The notes under the pieces: model-generated
Database searches by the model: none
What the model was told of the DNA's origin: nothing
What the model saw: only the letters and a program-made list of their open reading frames with translations
Source: Nageia nagi
Lineage: Eukaryota > Pinophyta
Assembly: GCA_050084985.1 (NCBI GenBank)
Contig: JBITNC010000001.1
Coordinates: forward strand, 126,170,001 to 126,234,000
Length of the DNA: 64,000 nucleotides
Reading direction: 5' to 3'
Shown here: positions 46,241-59,400 of the stretch, piece by piece
Layout: every line of letters begins with the position of its first letter
Numbering within the stretch: the stretch's first letter is position 1
Program-made: the position numbers and the translations under genes

Positions 46241-47640
46241 CATATTCATTTAGAATGTTCAAGTTATTTCAAATTGTTCAAATGTTCAAAGTTTCATAAT
46301 TACAAAATTTTCAAAGTTTAAATTTCAAATTTTGTTCAAATATTCAAATTTCAAAATGTTCAAATTTTAAATATTTTCCAACTAACATCCAAGTATCTAC
46401 ACTTTTTGAACATAGTCTTTTGTGCAAAAGACATATTCCAACAAGGGAAAAATGTAGAGACTAAAAATTTAACACATTTTTGAGTAGATGTGTTTTCATA
46501 AAATTGACATTTTCTAATGCATTATTGATTTATTACTAATATTTACTATGCAAAATCAAACTACTCAAAGACCAAATTAGAGCAAAAAGTGACTTAAAAT
46601 CAAAAAGTTGTAAAAGTGGGTATTTAGCTATATTCACTTAAGTTATCAAAGGAGGTATATAACTTAATGGTAAATTAGAATTCTAATTCTTAGTTCATTA
46701 TTTTTGGATGCACACTTATGATTTTTGCTCTCACAAGTGTTGCTCCAAGATCATTACTAGGGTTTGAAGCAAGTTTTGAAGGATTCAATATTTTCACCAT
46801 AAATCTTCATCAAGATCATCAAAATTTGAGTTCACATCCTTAAGGTGATATTTCCATATGATTTCTATGGTTCAATTATTGAATTATTGTATGTATTGCA
46901 TATATTCAAGATTCTTGTAGGTTTTGGATATCTCGTGATCATTGGAAAAGCTTGGATCTATCTACCTATTGTATTTGCCACAAATTATTTGCATTTAGTA
47001 TGATGTATAGGCTAAAACCATGATATCTAACATTTCCACTACTACAATTATGATTTAAATCCATAGTAGCATAAATATATATTGTGAATACTAATTGGAT
47101 CTTATGGGTATCCTTGAATCTCTTTGATTCAAGGATTGTTAAAGATATTTGTGTTTGAATCATTTTAATGTTTCCAAAGATTAAAGTCTTAGATCTTGCA
47201 TTTTGTTATCAATACTTATAAAGATTAATTTAATTATTTGAATCCACCATTTAATTTATCTTAGGAACACATAGACCAAATAATTTACATAATAAGCATA
47301 CAAATTTTGCTTGTTCTCAATGAATTGAGGGCTTGGAGGCTCACATCCTTTTTGAAGTGAGGAGACTCATTTCATGCTTTCCTAGGTACCTCAAAGGGCC
47401 TAGGATTGGATGTCCTCCTACCCATTTAGATGCATTTAGGGTTTCTTTACATTCTTGCAAAGTTTGAGTTCAATATTTCAAGAATTGATCATACCTTTAT
47501 GAAGATTTCTAACCAATGCACATTAAGTAAATCAAAGTTGTGTAATTTAAGGTTTGTATATGTATTTGACTTATTTATGCTAGTTGAGATACATATAGCA
47601 CAAATTTTTGCTGATAGTATTGATATTTTTATTAGGATAA
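46241..47640. other. AT-rich stretch, no gene seen
   Basis: No domain is recognisable. It precedes the GypE integrase fragment and may include decayed upstream parts of that element, but protein similarity is visible only from about 47641. Confidence 0.4.
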
Positions 47641-48834
47641 AATAAAACAAGATATCAATAAATTTTTTATTGAATGCGATATTTGTTAGCAGAAGAAATG
47701 TGAAATAGTTGGGACTCCTATTTTACTTCAACCCTTACCTATCTCAAGCCACACTTGAACTAATATATCAATGGACTTCATTGAAGGTCTCCAAAATTCT
47801 TAAGGTAAATATTTTATTCTTATGGTAGTTGATCAATTATTGAAGTATACATATTCTTTCTTTTTAGCACATCCATTTAAACATGTCAATGTGGCCCATC
47901 TTTTTATTGATAATATTTTCAATCTTCATGGTATGCCCTTTATCATAGTTAGTGATCGATATCCTACATTCACTAGTAAATTCTAGAAAAAAGAATTCAA
48001 GCTACAAGGAACTCAACTCAAAATGAGTTCAGCCTATCACCCCCACACTGATGGATAGTTTGAAATTATTAACAAGTGCTTGGAAACCTATTTGTGTTGT
48101 CTTGCATCATCCCAACCAATTCGTTGGGTAAAATAGCTTCCTTTAGCAAAATAGTGGTATAAAACTTCATACCATATAGTTATTCATATGATACCATATG
48201 ACACATTATACGATCAAGCACCATCCATAATGGTAACATATATCCTAGGTAGAACGAAGGTCTTAATAGTTGATACTGATTTACATACTCAATAAAATAT
48301 TCCTCATCTTCTTTAGGAGAATTTGTGGACGACTCAACATCATATGAAGAAATATGATGATCATAATCATGTGAAATGGAAATCTCAAGAAGGTGATATG
48401 GTCTTCCTACACTTTCAACCATATAGATAGATATCCTTGAATATTAAGGGTCCTCAAAAACTGGCTACAAAACTTTATGGCCCTCACAAGGTTATTTAAT
48501 GCATTGGACCTATTGATTATAAGTTGAAGTTATCAATATCCTTCAAGTTTCACCCTATATTTCATGTTTCATGTCTAAAAAAGGTATTGGGGTTATAGGT
48601 TCATATTCAATCAAAGTTACTAGAATTCACTAATGATGGCTCCATCAAGGTTGAACATGAAGTAGTTTTATATAAATGCATCCTCAACCTTTCTCATCAT
48701 ACCATAACCTAGGTTTTGATTCAATAGAGAGGGCTAGCACCTGAAGATGAAAAATGGGAAAAAGCACATGAACTTCAATAGGAGTTTCCAAATTTTTAAC
48801 TTTGAGGAAAAAGTTATATTCTAAGAGGATGGCA
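47641..48834 (+). pseudogene. GypE: Ty3/gypsy integrase and chromodomain-type tail, decayed
   Basis: The reading begins in the H2C2 zinc-binding region (FFIECDIC near 47665). It continues with LLQPLPIS, ISMDFIEGL, VVDQLLKY, LHGMPFIIVSDRYPTFTS, LKMSSAYHPHTDG and WYKTSYH, the plant gypsy integrase core with DDE residues partly visible. The C-terminal part has KLYGPHKVI, FHPIFHVSCLKK and finally LAPEDEKWEKAHELQ-EFPNF, the chromodomain-like end of a chromovirus polyprotein. Many stops interrupt it. RT and RNase H are not recognised upstream. It runs directly into the LTR at 48835. Confidence 0.85.
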
Positions 48835-49360
48835 TATTAGGATCTCATATCCTAACATTTACTTAGGATTATTTATATTTTAGTTAATTTATATATTTGC
48901 TTACATGGGTTTGTAAAGTGAACCAACACATTTTATAAGGCAAATCATCATTTTAAATGTAAACCACCAATCATGGTAGAATGATTATAAATACTTGTAA
49001 GAGGGGTAAAGAGAGCATATTTGTAAGGAATATGCCCCCTTTAAATGGCTTATGATTCGTATTACTATTAATAAATTTATTCAATTTTGTTATTTGGTTG
49101 TTAATCTAAGTAAAACACCTTTTTAGTTCTGCTAGGAGAGGAATAGACATCATCTTCAAAATATATTATTTTAAGTTGTAAGGTGGTAGCCTTATCAAAG
49201 TGGCCTACAATTCATTTTGCTATTAGTAAAGTTTCTCTATTGTGATAGTCCTACTCTTCTGAGTCATATTGTTGTTCTATTTTCATTTAGATATGTTACT
49301 AGTTCATATTTTCCTATTATTTATCTCAAATTCCATTTTATATCTTTTTGGATCCTAACA
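48835..49360 (+). repeat. GypE LTR
   Basis: The ends are inverted: TATTAGGATC at the start (TG mutated to TA) and GATCCTAACA at the end, so the original termini were TGTTAGGATC/GATCCTAACA. A TATA-like 'attataaata' lies near 48985. Integrase sequence lies to the left and a PBS to the right, which is unusual for a single LTR. Confidence 0.72.
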
Positions 49361-49362
49361 TT

Positions 49363-49374
49363 TGGTATTAAAAC
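49363..49374 (+). other. Decayed PBS after the GypE LTR
   Basis: TGGTATTAAAAC differs from TGGTATCAGAGC by C-to-T and two G-to-A changes, all transitions typical of methylated-cytosine decay. It lies two bases after the LTR end. Confidence 0.6.
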
Positions 49375-51008
49375 TTTAATTTTGGCCTCTGGGTAGGTTG
49401 AAGACCTATATTTATCCAATCCTAGCTAAAATGTTATCAATTTTTTCCAAAACCCTAAGGTTGCATTGATTTGTAATCATTAAACACTTATAGCATTCTT
49501 GGATCCTCCAATACAGATTTGAAAAACTTATGTTTTTCCTAATCTATATTCTCCAATGTATAAATGTAAAGATGGATTAATATACATCCATATTCAAATA
49601 GTAATCTACACTACATTCATATAAAATGAAGAGAACATATAAATATAGCCAAATTCAAGACCATTCAAGTCTTAATATTGCATAGAGAATACGTTACAAC
49701 CAAAAGGAGACTCTTTATTCTATACTCCTAGGCCTATATCTTTTTTTACATAATGAATTCCACTTTCCTAGCCTCTAAAACAATACAATCTTTTTTTCAT
49801 TCCCCAAGCAAGTTCTAAGAGGGAGTATTTACTTTGAAAATGAATTCTATTTGATTGAAATAACCTTCAAACATTTTAAATGGCTCAAAAAATGACTCTA
49901 ACCACTTTAACTTTTTCCCTACATGTTATGTTTCTTTAGTGATGCAGTGTTAACATTTATATTTTTAACTAATACTTGGTCCATGGAATTATTTTTGATA
50001 TATAAACATGCCAAAATGAAAAAATTCAAAATATTGCGTAGAAATTCCTTGAAAACACTAGTGTGTGTGCTACTGTTAGCATTGGTGTTGGTAATTTTGA
50101 TCGTTCTATGGAAAATACCTTGGATGGTAATCAAATATTCAATAAAGGTAAACATCCATATACTCAATGGAAATGTATTTTTGGTAACTATCTAATACAA
50201 AAAAAATTAATGCAATTGGATATCTCTATTAAAAGTTATATCTTCCCAAATATGATTGATCTATTTTATGAATATTTTCTAGTCAAAAATTTCCATAAAC
50301 CAATGTTAAAATATTCCAAATACCACCCAACTATGAGAATGTGCCAAGTCCTCACACCAATGATATTTGTTATTCATTATATATGATCAATTTTGGATTA
50401 CACCTCTCCAATGAGGAGGTATTTGGTATCCAAATGCTTAAAACATATTAGCATGAGGAACAACAATTCCCCAACAAAACTCATACCATTAATGAACCCA
50501 TGTTGGATTTATTGAAACCATCCAAGGAGTCCATGGCATAAATCCCCAAGTAGGCATGAAAGGTGAGTAGAGTATTTCTCCTTCTTGTACCCCCATCTTG
50601 CTTCCTTTCTTCTTCTTTAATATGGACTTCTTGCTACATGAATAAACAATTGATGGTTGCTTGTCCTCTTGATGTTTTACTATCATAATAGTAAGTTTTC
50701 TTGAGGCATTGATAGTATCCTTTACATTTCTTAATATGATAGTATAATTTGCATTCTTTATAATATGAGATTATACTAGAAACTTCCTATCATCCTTAAC
50801 AAACTGATATTTATGCACCTTTTGCTATGCTTTTAGAGAAGAAATTCTTTATCATTAGCCTCCACATTTCATCTCACTCGATAATTTATCCAATTTTCCT
50901 AAAATCTCTTGAGTTTGTGGGTATGATCCATCTACTACAATAAAAGCATGCACCCTTTTGTCCAACTTCAATCCAACTACATCTAGGTGTCTTTTTAATT
51001 TACTAGTT
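49375..51008. other. AT-rich stretch, no gene seen
   Basis: It follows the GypE LTR and PBS, so it could be the leader of a second GypE copy. No Gag-like protein is readable. The frames 49923-50195, 50063-50386 and 49919-50167 overlap one another on both strands and show no domain. Confidence 0.4.
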
Positions 51009-51545
51009 AATTTTAAATAATAATAACATTAATAATAATATAATAATTATAATTATAATTAAAATAATAAAAATCAAATAATAATTATAATTATAAAAAT
51101 AACATTTAAAATGATAAAAATAATAACAATAATAATAATAATATTTAAAAAAAAGGTAAAAAATTAAATAAATAATAACATTTTAAATCTCTTGAGTTGT
51201 TCATGAGAAACCCCAAGTTTAAATCTCACCCCTCACCAAAACTATGTTGTGTAAGAACATTGTCTTCTTCATACAAAATAAGTAAATAAATAATAACATT
51301 TGAAAAAATTAATAATAATATTAATAACAAAAATAATGATAATAATAATAATAAGAGGAAGAAGAAAAATATTACATAAAAATAATAATAAAAATATATA
51401 GAATAACATTAATAACAATTATTAAATGATAAAAATATAAAAATAATAAGAATTTAAAAAACTACTAATAATAATATGAAAATAGTAACAAAAATATGAT
51501 ATTTATATTAATAACAAAAAAATAACAATATAATAATAATATTTT
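51009..51545. repeat. AAT/TAA low-complexity tract
   Basis: Two blocks of (AAT)n-like sequence, 51009-51180 and 51284-51545, with imperfect 'aataataat' and 'aattataatt' runs. They are separated by about 100 bases of mixed sequence that includes 'aatctcttgagttgttcatgag'. A decayed microsatellite. Confidence 0.88.
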
Positions 51546-54412
51546 AAGAGAGAGTTTTACCATCAAGAGTTCCTATTTTCTCTCCACCATCGGCCAACAT
51601 TGAAATAGTGTTGACCATTTTATCGCTTATAGTCCCTCTCACTCTCAGCAACTTGTAGTCCCTCTTAGCTAAACAAATCATAAATAAGGGTATAAATTTG
51701 TCAAATATTTATTTTCATCAAATCGAGGTTGTTAGACACTAGCTAGGCAATGAAAACTGGGAAACTACAAAAAGCATACTTAGATTATTAGATACATTGA
51801 ATTTGCCAAAGTAAAATTGATATATAAAGAGCAATGACATAGATGTGAGATTAAAGGTTAAACAATTTTCATATCTTTTGTACGCTTCTACACTAAATAT
51901 GTACATGTGTATCGATTTCCATATCTTTTATATGCTTTCATATTTTTCGTATATGTGTATTAAGGCATTCAAGTTATTCATGCTATTAAAGTATTTATAG
52001 TGCTCAAATAATAACTTTGTTGAGAAGAGTGGTTGAAGGATGCAATGCATATTTTTCTTGCTACAAATACATACTACTCTCTATGCTCTTCACTCTTGAA
52101 CATGGATTCAACTTTTGCATATCTACATCACCAATAATATTGTTCGTGAGGTTAAGCTCCTTCATTTACTCTTTAATCGTTCACAAAACTTTTGACTATA
52201 TGAATCAAGGAGAGGTAAATTCACATGCATATGATAATACCAAATTATCAAAGATACAATTTTCCTTGATAGATATTAACAATATTTCACCAAGTGCAAC
52301 GAACAACAATAGTAGTGAAAGTAATATCCTCAAAAGCATGTATGAGATAGGGAGATCTGCAACAAGGTTCATACATACATCAAATATTGTATAAAGTAGA
52401 TTTTTTTCAAATGTTGTGGTTATGAATTGTTTGATTAGTTGCATGATGTAAACATAGTTTCTTTCTAGTCCACACATTAAAACACCCTACCCAATCCCCT
52501 TCTTTGCACATGTTAATAAGGGACATTGATATTTTATATAGATTTAACATAACAAGGGAAATAGATAGATGTGAACAACTTTGTATAACACTTAGCATAT
52601 AAGAAATATTCATAGGCTATTAACACTCAAAAACATTGCCTATTTGTACAAATATTTTGTAACAACACCTTTTGAAATAGTACTTCTATTTCTAATTTTT
52701 ACTTTTGAAAGCATGTGTAGTGACATATTTTTCATGTTGAAATGACCAGTAAACCTCCAAATTAAATATTAACAATAACCATTAGCATTGGGTCCTCAAT
52801 GCTTCATTTGATCAAAGAGTCTAGGGGCATCTTTGCATCCTAAAATTGTAGGAGCTATGGATTTTCCCACTTCGAATCTTGGGAAAATAATAGATTTAGG
52901 TCCCCATCAACATTATTTTATAAAGATCACAATGAAAATCAAATGCCAACTCCAACCCCACAAAATCTAATAATGAAACAAATAAAGAACATATTCACAT
53001 CCTCTGAAAACATTCATGTATTTTTAACCTAATGAATCTAACAACATACCATCAACATAGTTTCAGCACTGATTTCCATTTAAATCAATTAACCAAAATC
53101 CTAAAGTTGAAAAAGAAATGTACCCTAAGTAAGAGCTTAGTTTAAAAAGTCATTCCATCAACATGATGGTTCATGATTTTACTCCATATATGATGATGTT
53201 GCTACAAATCCATTTGTTTCCTTGAGCTTGTCCAAGACATTACCTATGAAAACTAGTGGTAACTAATTGATGAATGATAGAAATAGAGGATTTGTATTGG
53301 GAAAAGATATCCAAAATGGGTTCCAAAAAAAGTGCTTATGAAATAAGATCTTATAGTGAGAGGGTTATAGATATTACTTAAATAGTATGTAGAATCGTAC
53401 AAAATAATGAGAGGGATCTAGAAGCATAGAGCTTACAAACAAAAGAGTAGACAAGCTCCTAATGCTTCTACTTGTTTGGCATGCATAAAACTATACACTT
53501 GCTAACTTCTTGTCTACCCACAAAGCCTATGCTAGAATTTACAAGCAATGTTGCAATTCGTTAGTGTGACTAGTTAATGGGGGAGTTTGCCTTATAATGC
53601 ACAATACTTTTCTTTCTCTGGGTCAAACTAACATATTAGTTAACAAGAGTAATCATTTTTATGTTAAAAATAATTATCCACGATAGAAAATCAACACATC
53701 ATTATAATATAAAAAAATAATATATGTCAAACTTTTGAAGTAATTAATTATTTGAAAATATAATTAAAATAATCAATATTAATTTAATATTAAATTATTT
53801 ATCAAATAAAAATTTAAATAAGAATTAGATTGTAATGTTCATTATTCATGTTCTCTTTTAAATAAAAATAATAATTTATATATTTTTGAAAACTTCATTA
53901 TTATTTATATAAGAATACTTTTAAATATTAAAAATAATTTTTAAATAAACAATATAATAATATCAATTAAAAAAGTAATTCAATTTTCACTTTAGATGTA
54001 CCCATTGCATAAGGTTGCAATTAGTAGTAATATAAGCATCCAAATTTAAAAACTACATATGCGTGATAACATAAATAAAAAATGAAAAAATGATTTGTTC
54101 AAACAAACTGAAAAGTTTCCAACAATACAACTTTATCCTGTATGAATGACATGATAAGTGGGATGAGGAAAAGAATAAAGAAAATTTCATCCATCAAAAT
54201 TAATAGCTCATATCATCCAAGAAGCTATGATTTGAAATGACTAATAACTTTACTATTGATATTGGTAATCTCCAATTGAGCATCAGACTTGGAGACTATT
54301 TCATATGGTGTCTGATTCAGTAATGAGAGAGACTATCACACCAAATCCAATCCCAAATCACTGAGATTATTTCATCCACACTCATCCATACTGACCACCT
54401 TGACTCCACAAT
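51546..54412. other. Stretch without a recognisable gene
   Basis: The 125-residue frame 52017-52394 and its antisense partners show no domain. The start of this stretch (51546-51680) is less AT-rich and could be eroded coding sequence, but no family is supported. No transposon ends were found. Confidence 0.4.
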
Positions 54413-54500
54413 ATGAGGCTTTGCTTGTTTCTGGTTGTTTTATTTGCATCTAGGTAAAAGGCATCCGTATAGAACGTGATTATGCTTGAATGCACTCTTG
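54413..54500 (+). pseudogene. Possible RLP N-terminal fragment, opposite strand
   Basis: ATG 54413 gives MRLCLFLVVLFASR and a stop. That is a plausible signal-peptide core, and a shifted frame then gives IRIERDYA, loosely like the ER-ALL start of leucine-rich receptor-like proteins. It faces the RLP C-terminal fragment at 54536 tail to tail. The evidence is short, and chance is a real alternative. Confidence 0.2.
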
Positions 54501-54535
54501 TTGAATATAGGAAATTGAGTTCCACTCAGTATGGC

Positions 54536-55307
54536 TCAAAAATGCATGTTTGATGAAACATCCATGTATGCCAACTTGGACAAGCCAGAACGCTCCGGAG
54601 GAATGTGCTTTGTAAGCTTATTGTGAGAAAAGTCCAACTGCTCCAATCGATTTTTAGAAATATTTAGCAAGCGCAAACTGCTAAGCATTCCTATACTTGC
54701 CAGTATTTCACCAGTGAGATTAATTGCATGAACAGTCAAGTATGGTGTTTCTGCAATAACATAATCAATATCGTAATCCTCACCTTTGATTACAACTCTC
54801 ACATCCTCGTAGAGGGTGTTACCTCTAATTTGGGGATCTCCAAGTATTCTAAACCCACTAAGACACTTCAGTTGATGGGATATTCTTACTCGTAATCTAT
54901 AGTTGGACAAATCCAGCACTTACAGGTGTGTGAGGTTGGTAATCCATGGAGGAATTCCACTAGAGTTAAATAACATGTGAGTTGTAATTGACTTATTGAC
55001 CATGTTCATCTCTGTTAAGGGTGATTAAAGGTCCATCTCCATTCCTCCGATCATTCCATTCCTCCGATAGATTGGTGGGAAAGATTAAAATTTCAAATTT
55101 GAAAAATAAAGAGGGAATGTTTGTAACGACTTTCCTCAGATAGGAAGGTGAAAATCTAGCAGCCCATTTGAAGAACCCATTTGCATAACCACCCTCCTCC
55201 TCAAGATCAGACAAGACTGATGTTGATGAATATTTAGTTCTGGCAACTAATGGACTTTGCAATGTTGTCTCTAATGTTGTTTGCGAGGTAGCTTGAAAAT
55301 GTCTCAA
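54536..55307 (-). pseudogene. Leucine-rich-repeat receptor-like protein (RLP) pseudogene, rearranged
   Basis: Frame 54536-54919 encodes 127 residues: LDLSNYRLRVRISHQLK, a GNTLYEDVRVVIKGEDYDI-type island segment, NLTGEILASIGMLSSLRLLN, then LDFSHNKLTKHIPPE and LAYMDVSSN. This is the last LRR block of plant cell-surface RLPs. An upstream stretch in another frame adds GIPPWITNLTHL. Frame 54993-55307 holds SPLVARTK and EEEGGYANGFFKWAARF, which resembles the acidic juxtamembrane and membrane-anchor start that normally follows the LRRs. Here that tail lies upstream of the LRR block. The order is therefore permuted, as in a tandem pair with the middle deleted. No complete receptor can be made. Confidence 0.72.
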
Positions 55308-55350
55308 GCGATCAATCGCACTCTATCAAATGACTGGGATAGTGATGTGG

Positions 55351-55576
55351 TGTTGAAAAATTCATCCCAACTGCTATAGTATTATTTTTTGGGAATATAT
55401 ATATTATATTTAATATTTATTTTTGTTATTTAATATTTTAGGCTTATATTTAATGATACGTTCTATTTACATGGGTAGTTGAAAACATTAAATAGGTAGA
55501 AATGTCTAGAAGTATCATGAGTGTGTTCTAGCATATTTTATAAATAAAGTAAATTAGTATTTGGATATATTCATTG
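55351..55576 (+). repeat. Truncated 5' LTR of CopC2
   Basis: It starts TGTTGAAAAATTCATCC and matches CopC1 LTRs through 'aaagtaaattagtatttgga' near 55565, then stops. The DNA transposon at 55580 follows, and beyond that is gag sequence, not the rest of the LTR. Confidence 0.8.
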
Positions 55577-55579
55577 TTT

Positions 55580-56444
55580 GGGTGGATGCAAGAAGTTAGG
55601 TCCATTTTAAGGTCAAAAAGTGGAAGTATTTTCTTTGATTTTCAAGTTTGGGTATAATTGATCTCAAAATTTGAAGCATTTAGACATGGAATTGTGAAAA
55701 AGATCACTACCGTGAAAATGTAGTGATCAAATTCTAGTTTTAAAATATATAATTTATTTCAATACCCAGATCATAGAATTTAAAATTTGATAGGATAAAC
55801 AAAAACTATTTTTTTTAAAAAAACTAGTTTTTGGACCATAGCATGCATGTGTCTATCCAGCATAATTTGACTAAAATCAAGATATTTTTGAAAATATTTT
55901 TAGGAAAATATACCTAACACATTGGAGATTTTCTTGAATATTTTTTCATAATTTTTTCATCCATATTTGTTTTTTTATTAATTTTGTACTAGGCATGTTT
56001 GTTGTTTCGAAAAGTGCTCATGTCTATCTTTTCATAACTCTAAAAAAAAATTATTAAGAAAATACAAAACCCTCATATTTTAAGTATATAGACATTCTTA
56101 CTAAAAAATAATTGATAAATATAAAATCTTATCCAATTGTAAAAAAAATTACATATTTAAAATCTACACTTTAATCTATAATGGGTTTTAATTTCATGAA
56201 AAACTTCTATCAAAAAATCCATCAAACATATGTTTGAAGTTGAGATTTTCTATTAATATTATCATGAACATATACTTACAAGTCTAAGGCTAAGTGTTAG
56301 CTCATCAATCTTTTTCTGAGCCTAAATCTAAGGAAAAATTGAAGATTCAAAGATCAAGATTCCAATTTTTTTAACATTGAATTTTAACTTTGCCAATTTT
56401 TCTCCACTTCCCTTTTAAGTGGACTCAACTTTTTGCTTTCACCC
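55580..56444. mobile_element. GGGTG-TIR DNA transposon, copy 1
   Basis: Left end GGGTGGATGCAAGAAGTTAG and right end, read inverted, GGGTGAAAGCAAAAAGTTGA form imperfect TIRs that extend through 'ggtcca-tt-aagg'. A possible 3-bp TSD, TTT, flanks it (55577-55579 and 56445-56447), which is weak in AT-rich DNA. Its length of 865 bp, lack of any frame and reverse-complement similarity to 58073-59162 make it a non-autonomous family member. Superfamily not assigned. The 3-bp TSD and G-rich end would allow PIF/Harbinger-like or another group. Confidence 0.68.
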
Positions 56445-56447
56445 TTT

Positions 56448-59400
56448 TACTTTTATCATTTGCTTAGTAAATCAGATTAGATCTCATGGAGATACCCTTG
56501 AAGATAAGAGAGTTTTTGAGAAGATTTTAATGAGTTTGTACACAAAGTTTTAATCTATTGTGATGACTAGAAAAAATAAAGGATTTTTCCAATTACTCTA
56601 TTGATGAGCTTCATGCATCCTTGAAGCGTGATTTCAAAAGCTAAGTTTCTTTTAATTTTGGAAGAGGTAGAGGAAGATCAAGTTTCAAAGGTACAAGAAG
56701 AAACTCATAACAAGGTGGAAGAGGCAACCCATAGAGGAAGAGGTAGTAGCCAAAACCTAAGTGAAAATTCAAACCAAAATCAATCACCAACAAAATGGTA
56801 TTATAAATTTCAATCTCAATATCATTATTGTATGAAATATGGGCATTATGCAAATGAGTGTAAAAAGAAGTAGTATGATCTTAGAAAAAAAATGCAAATT
56901 TCATAAGGGAAAATCAAATACAAAGAAAAGATCATAATCAAGGTTAGGGCAGTATGTTTTTAGCATGTAATATTTAATAATCACAAGAAACTAAAAAGGA
57001 TGTATGGTGTTTAGATTCAAATTGTAGTAATCATATGACATGAAAGAAATAAATGTTTATAAGTTTAGATAACAAACAATATAAAATTAGAAGTCACATT
57101 CGGGAATGATAACAAAGTGATAGTTATAAGAAAAGGAAGAATCAATATTCTATCCAAGCAAGGGGAGAAAAAATATATTCCAGATGTATTTTTTGTTGAA
57201 GGTTTAAGGCACAATTTGATGAATATTGGCCAACTTCTTGAAAAGGGGTATATCATTTATTTTGAAAATATGAAATGCAAAATTTTAGATAGATATCCAA
57301 GTAATCACCTTATTGTAAAAGTGCAAATGATAAAAAATAGAATATTTCTTTATGCATAACATTGTATTTGAAGGTTGTATTTTCTCATGGACCTCCGATA
57401 ATGAATCAACAAGTGGAAGGAAAGGTTGCAACAGTCACATAAATAATTTTTCGAGCTAAAATAAAAAATGAACGCTAGTTATGGCACTCAACTTTGGATG
57501 TTTGAATCAACTATAAAGGAAAGGAATGGTAAAGGGTTTTCCTTCTATAGAAAAATCAGAAAAGACATGTGAAGGGTGCATCTTGGGCAAGCAACATAGA
57601 GAAACATTTACAAAAGGAAAGTTAATAAGAGTAAAATCACCATTGGAGATAATTCATTAAGATTTATGTGAAAAAATGCAAACAACCTTTTTTAGTGAAA
57701 GGTATTATTTCATGACTTTCATAAATGATTATACAAGAAAAACATGAGTCTATTTTTTGAAAACTTTAAATGATGCATTTAAATAATTTTGTCAATTTAA
57801 ATCTCTTATTGAAGAGGAAAGTGGCACTACATCAAAGTATTGAGTTTATTTCAAATCAATTTTTAAATTTTTACAAACAAAATGGAATCCATAAATAGTT
57901 TACCACAAGGTACATCCCTCAATAAAATGATGTAGTTGAGAGGAAAAATAGAACAATCAAGGAAATTGCAATGTTTCTCACATGAGAGTATTTGGTTATG
58001 TAGCTTATGCATATGTTACTGATGAGTTGAGAAAGAAATTAGATAGAAAAGGAGAAAAATGTATATTTGTAAGGGATGAAAATAAGAAGTTGGGTCCACT
58101 TCAAGGGGAAGTGTGCAAAATTCACTAAGTAAAAACTCAAAGTCAAAAAAATTGAGATCCTCTTTATAAATATTAAGATCTTGATATTTAAAGTAAAAAT
58201 AAGTACAAATATTAGGATCTTGAACCTAAATCAGGATCCTAATTTTAATTCATTAATATCAAGATTTTGATTTTAATTCATTAATATTAGGATCTTGATA
58301 TTTGAATCTACAATTTTGCCTTGAATTTAGGCTTGAAAACTTGGCTTAGTGAACCAACACTTAGCCTTGCACCTACAAGTATATGTTCATGGCAAGTTTA
58401 ATAGAAAATATCAACTTCATGCATATGTTTGATGGAGTTTTTCATAGAATTTTTTTATGAAATTAAAATCCATTATAGATTAAAGAGTCTAGATTTCCAA
58501 CATGTAATTTGTTTTACAATTGGATAAAATTTTATATATTTTAATTATTTTTTAGTAAATATGGTCCATATGCTTGAAATATGAGGGTCTTGTATTTTCT
58601 AAATAAGTTTTTTTGGAGGAGAGTTATGAAAAACAAATTATATGGGGACAAGCTTCATAGAACTCCCTATAATAATAATAAAAAATAAAAAAAGGTTAAG
58701 TTTAGATCAAATTATGGTCGATAGACATGAGCATTTTTTGAAACCACAAACATACTTGGTACAAAATTAATAAAAAAAAATATTACTTCAAAAATTATGG
58801 AAAAATATCTAAGATAAGCTCCAATGTGTTAGGTATCTTTTTTTGAAAGGATTTTAAAAAATACCTTGATTTAAATCAAATTATGATGGGTGGACACATG
58901 CATGGTATGGTCAACAAATAGTGTTTTTAAATAAGTGATTTTTATTCATCCTATCTAATTTTAATTTCTATGATCTCAGTATTGGAAAAACTTATATATT
59001 TGAAAATTAAACTCTGAGTAATATATTTCACCTAGGGATCTTTTTTCTGATTCCATGTCTAGGTGCTTCAATTTTTGAGATCAATCATACCCAAATGTGA
59101 AAATCAAGGAAAACACTTATGCTTTTTGGCCTTAAAGTGGACCCAAATTCTTGCACTCACCCTAGGATATAATGATGAATCCAAGCCATACAAATTATAT
59201 AATCCAATAACCAAGAAGGTGGTAAAAAGTAGATATGTGTAATTCATAGAAGAGCAAGCATGGGTTAGAAATTTGGAGAGAAAAATAAATGTAATATCAA
59301 GTTTGCCACAAAAAAATGAAGAAGAAATAGTAGCATCAAATATTCCTACAGTTGACTCTTCTCCAATCCATTTAGGAACAATAAAGTTATCCTTAAGTGA

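Noticed and set aside
49919-50386. Three overlapping frames of 82-107 residues
   Set aside because: They lie in overlapping frames on both strands with no recognisable motif, as expected by chance.
52017-52394. 125-residue frame
   Set aside because: No domain, overlapping antisense frames of similar length and AT-rich composition. Nothing supports it as a gene.
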